13,147 bases of DNA from an uncultured Oscillospiraceae bacterium. Lineage in GTDB: Bacteria > Bacillota > Clostridia > Oscillospirales > Oscillospiraceae. Location: NCBI GenBank assembly GCA_910584835.1, contig CAJUEG010000072.1, positions 1-13,147 on the forward strand, written 5' to 3'. Numbering within the stretch: the stretch's first letter is position 1; each line of letters opens with the position of its first letter. The notes below the pieces were generated by a model. The model was given only the letters and a program-made list of their open reading frames with translations, made no database searches and was not told where the DNA came from. A program made the position numbers and the translations under genes. Positions 13,004-13,147 of this stretch are shown one piece after another.

Positions 13004-13147
13004 TCAGCCGAACACGGCCAGCAGGAAGCCCGCCGCAATGGCGGAGCCAATGACGCCCGCCACGTTGGGGCCCATTGCGTGCATCAGCAGGAAGTTGTTG
13101 GGGTTGGACTCCCGGCCCACGTCCTGGGACACACGGGCCGCCATGGG
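13004..13147 (-). CDS. Sodium ion-translocating decarboxylase beta subunit, 3' end only
   Basis: The last 47 codons of a leftward gene whose start lies beyond the right edge. The visible residues PMAARVSQDVGRESNPNNFL, LMHAMGPNVAGVIGSAIAAG and FLLAVFG are the well-conserved C-terminus of the OadB/GcdB/MmdB family. That membrane subunit couples decarboxylation of a biotin-bound carboxyl group to Na+ export in oxaloacetate, glutaconyl-CoA or methylmalonyl-CoA decarboxylases. The final segment (NVAGVIGSAIAAGFLLAVF) is the last membrane helix. The substrate depends on the alpha subunit, which is outside the window. The bidirectional terminator lies 15 nt after the stop. Confidence 0.9.
   Translation of the reverse strand, partial: PMAARVSQDVGRESNPNNFLLMHAMGPNVAGVIGSAIAAGFLLAVFG

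Noticed and set aside
12841..13050. Minus-strand 69-codon frame across the bidirectional terminator
   Set aside because: It reads through a terminator and opposes the fumarase-beta gene. The real minus-strand gene here is the decarboxylase end in a different frame.
1..13147. A new defence, toxin-antitoxin or mobile system
   Set aside because: No transposase, integrase, nuclease, toxin-like pair or phage gene was seen; nearly all genes have clear housekeeping families and similar base composition.

Overview
The window looks like a piece of chromosome from a GC-rich, low-redundancy gut Clostridia genome, probably Oscillospiraceae (Flavonifractor/Lawsonibacter/Intestinimonas-like). This is inference. 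The reasons are Firmicutes-type AGGAGG ribosome sites, a T-box riboswitch, split iron-sulfur serine dehydratase subunits, a DUF1540 Cys-rich peptide, a DivIVA-like protein, a class I (oxygen-labile) fumarase subunit and the end of a sodium-pumping decarboxylase beta subunit, all in GC-rich coding sequence. No phage, transposase, CRISPR array, rRNA or tRNA gene was seen.

Layout, left to right. Positions 1-2112 hold an ilvBN operon read leftward: the start of ilvN, complete ilvB, and a T-box leader whose specifier reads as a valine codon (GUC), driven by a TTGACA-17-TATTAT promoter. Positions 2195-3402 hold a leftward pair, a YjdF/DUF2238-like membrane protein and a DUF1540 peptide whose ribosome site can be folded into a hairpin. 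Positions 3500-3712 hold a rightward 70-aa orphan gene, followed by a 38-bp palindrome and 2.2 copies of a 132-bp tandem repeat that runs exactly up to the end of sdaAA.

Positions 4094-7243 hold leftward sdaAB-sdaAA (serine to pyruvate) and, upstream, pyk (PEP to pyruvate), separated by a strong terminator. Positions 7285-8773 hold a leftward CNNM/CorC-type transporter. Positions 8763-11541 hold a leftward glf - family-2 glycosyltransferase - trxA operon, which suggests galactofuranose-containing surface glycan synthesis with a thioredoxin attached. Positions 11655-12988 hold the main rightward operon: a DivIVA-like coiled-coil protein overlapping by 4 nt a class I fumarase beta-type subunit, with no alpha subunit beside it. 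A bidirectional terminator then separates it from the 3' end of a leftward sodium-translocating decarboxylase beta subunit.

Much of the metabolism converges on pyruvate: pyruvate kinase and serine dehydratase make it, acetolactate synthase uses it, and the Na+ pump and fumarase sit on the neighbouring C4-acid pathways. Most of the window is recognisable housekeeping sequence. The parts least explained are the DivIVA/fumarase-beta pair, the 132-bp repeat, the inverted repeats around the pyk promoter and the hairpin over the DUF1540 ribosome site. I did not find a convincing new defence or mobile system.
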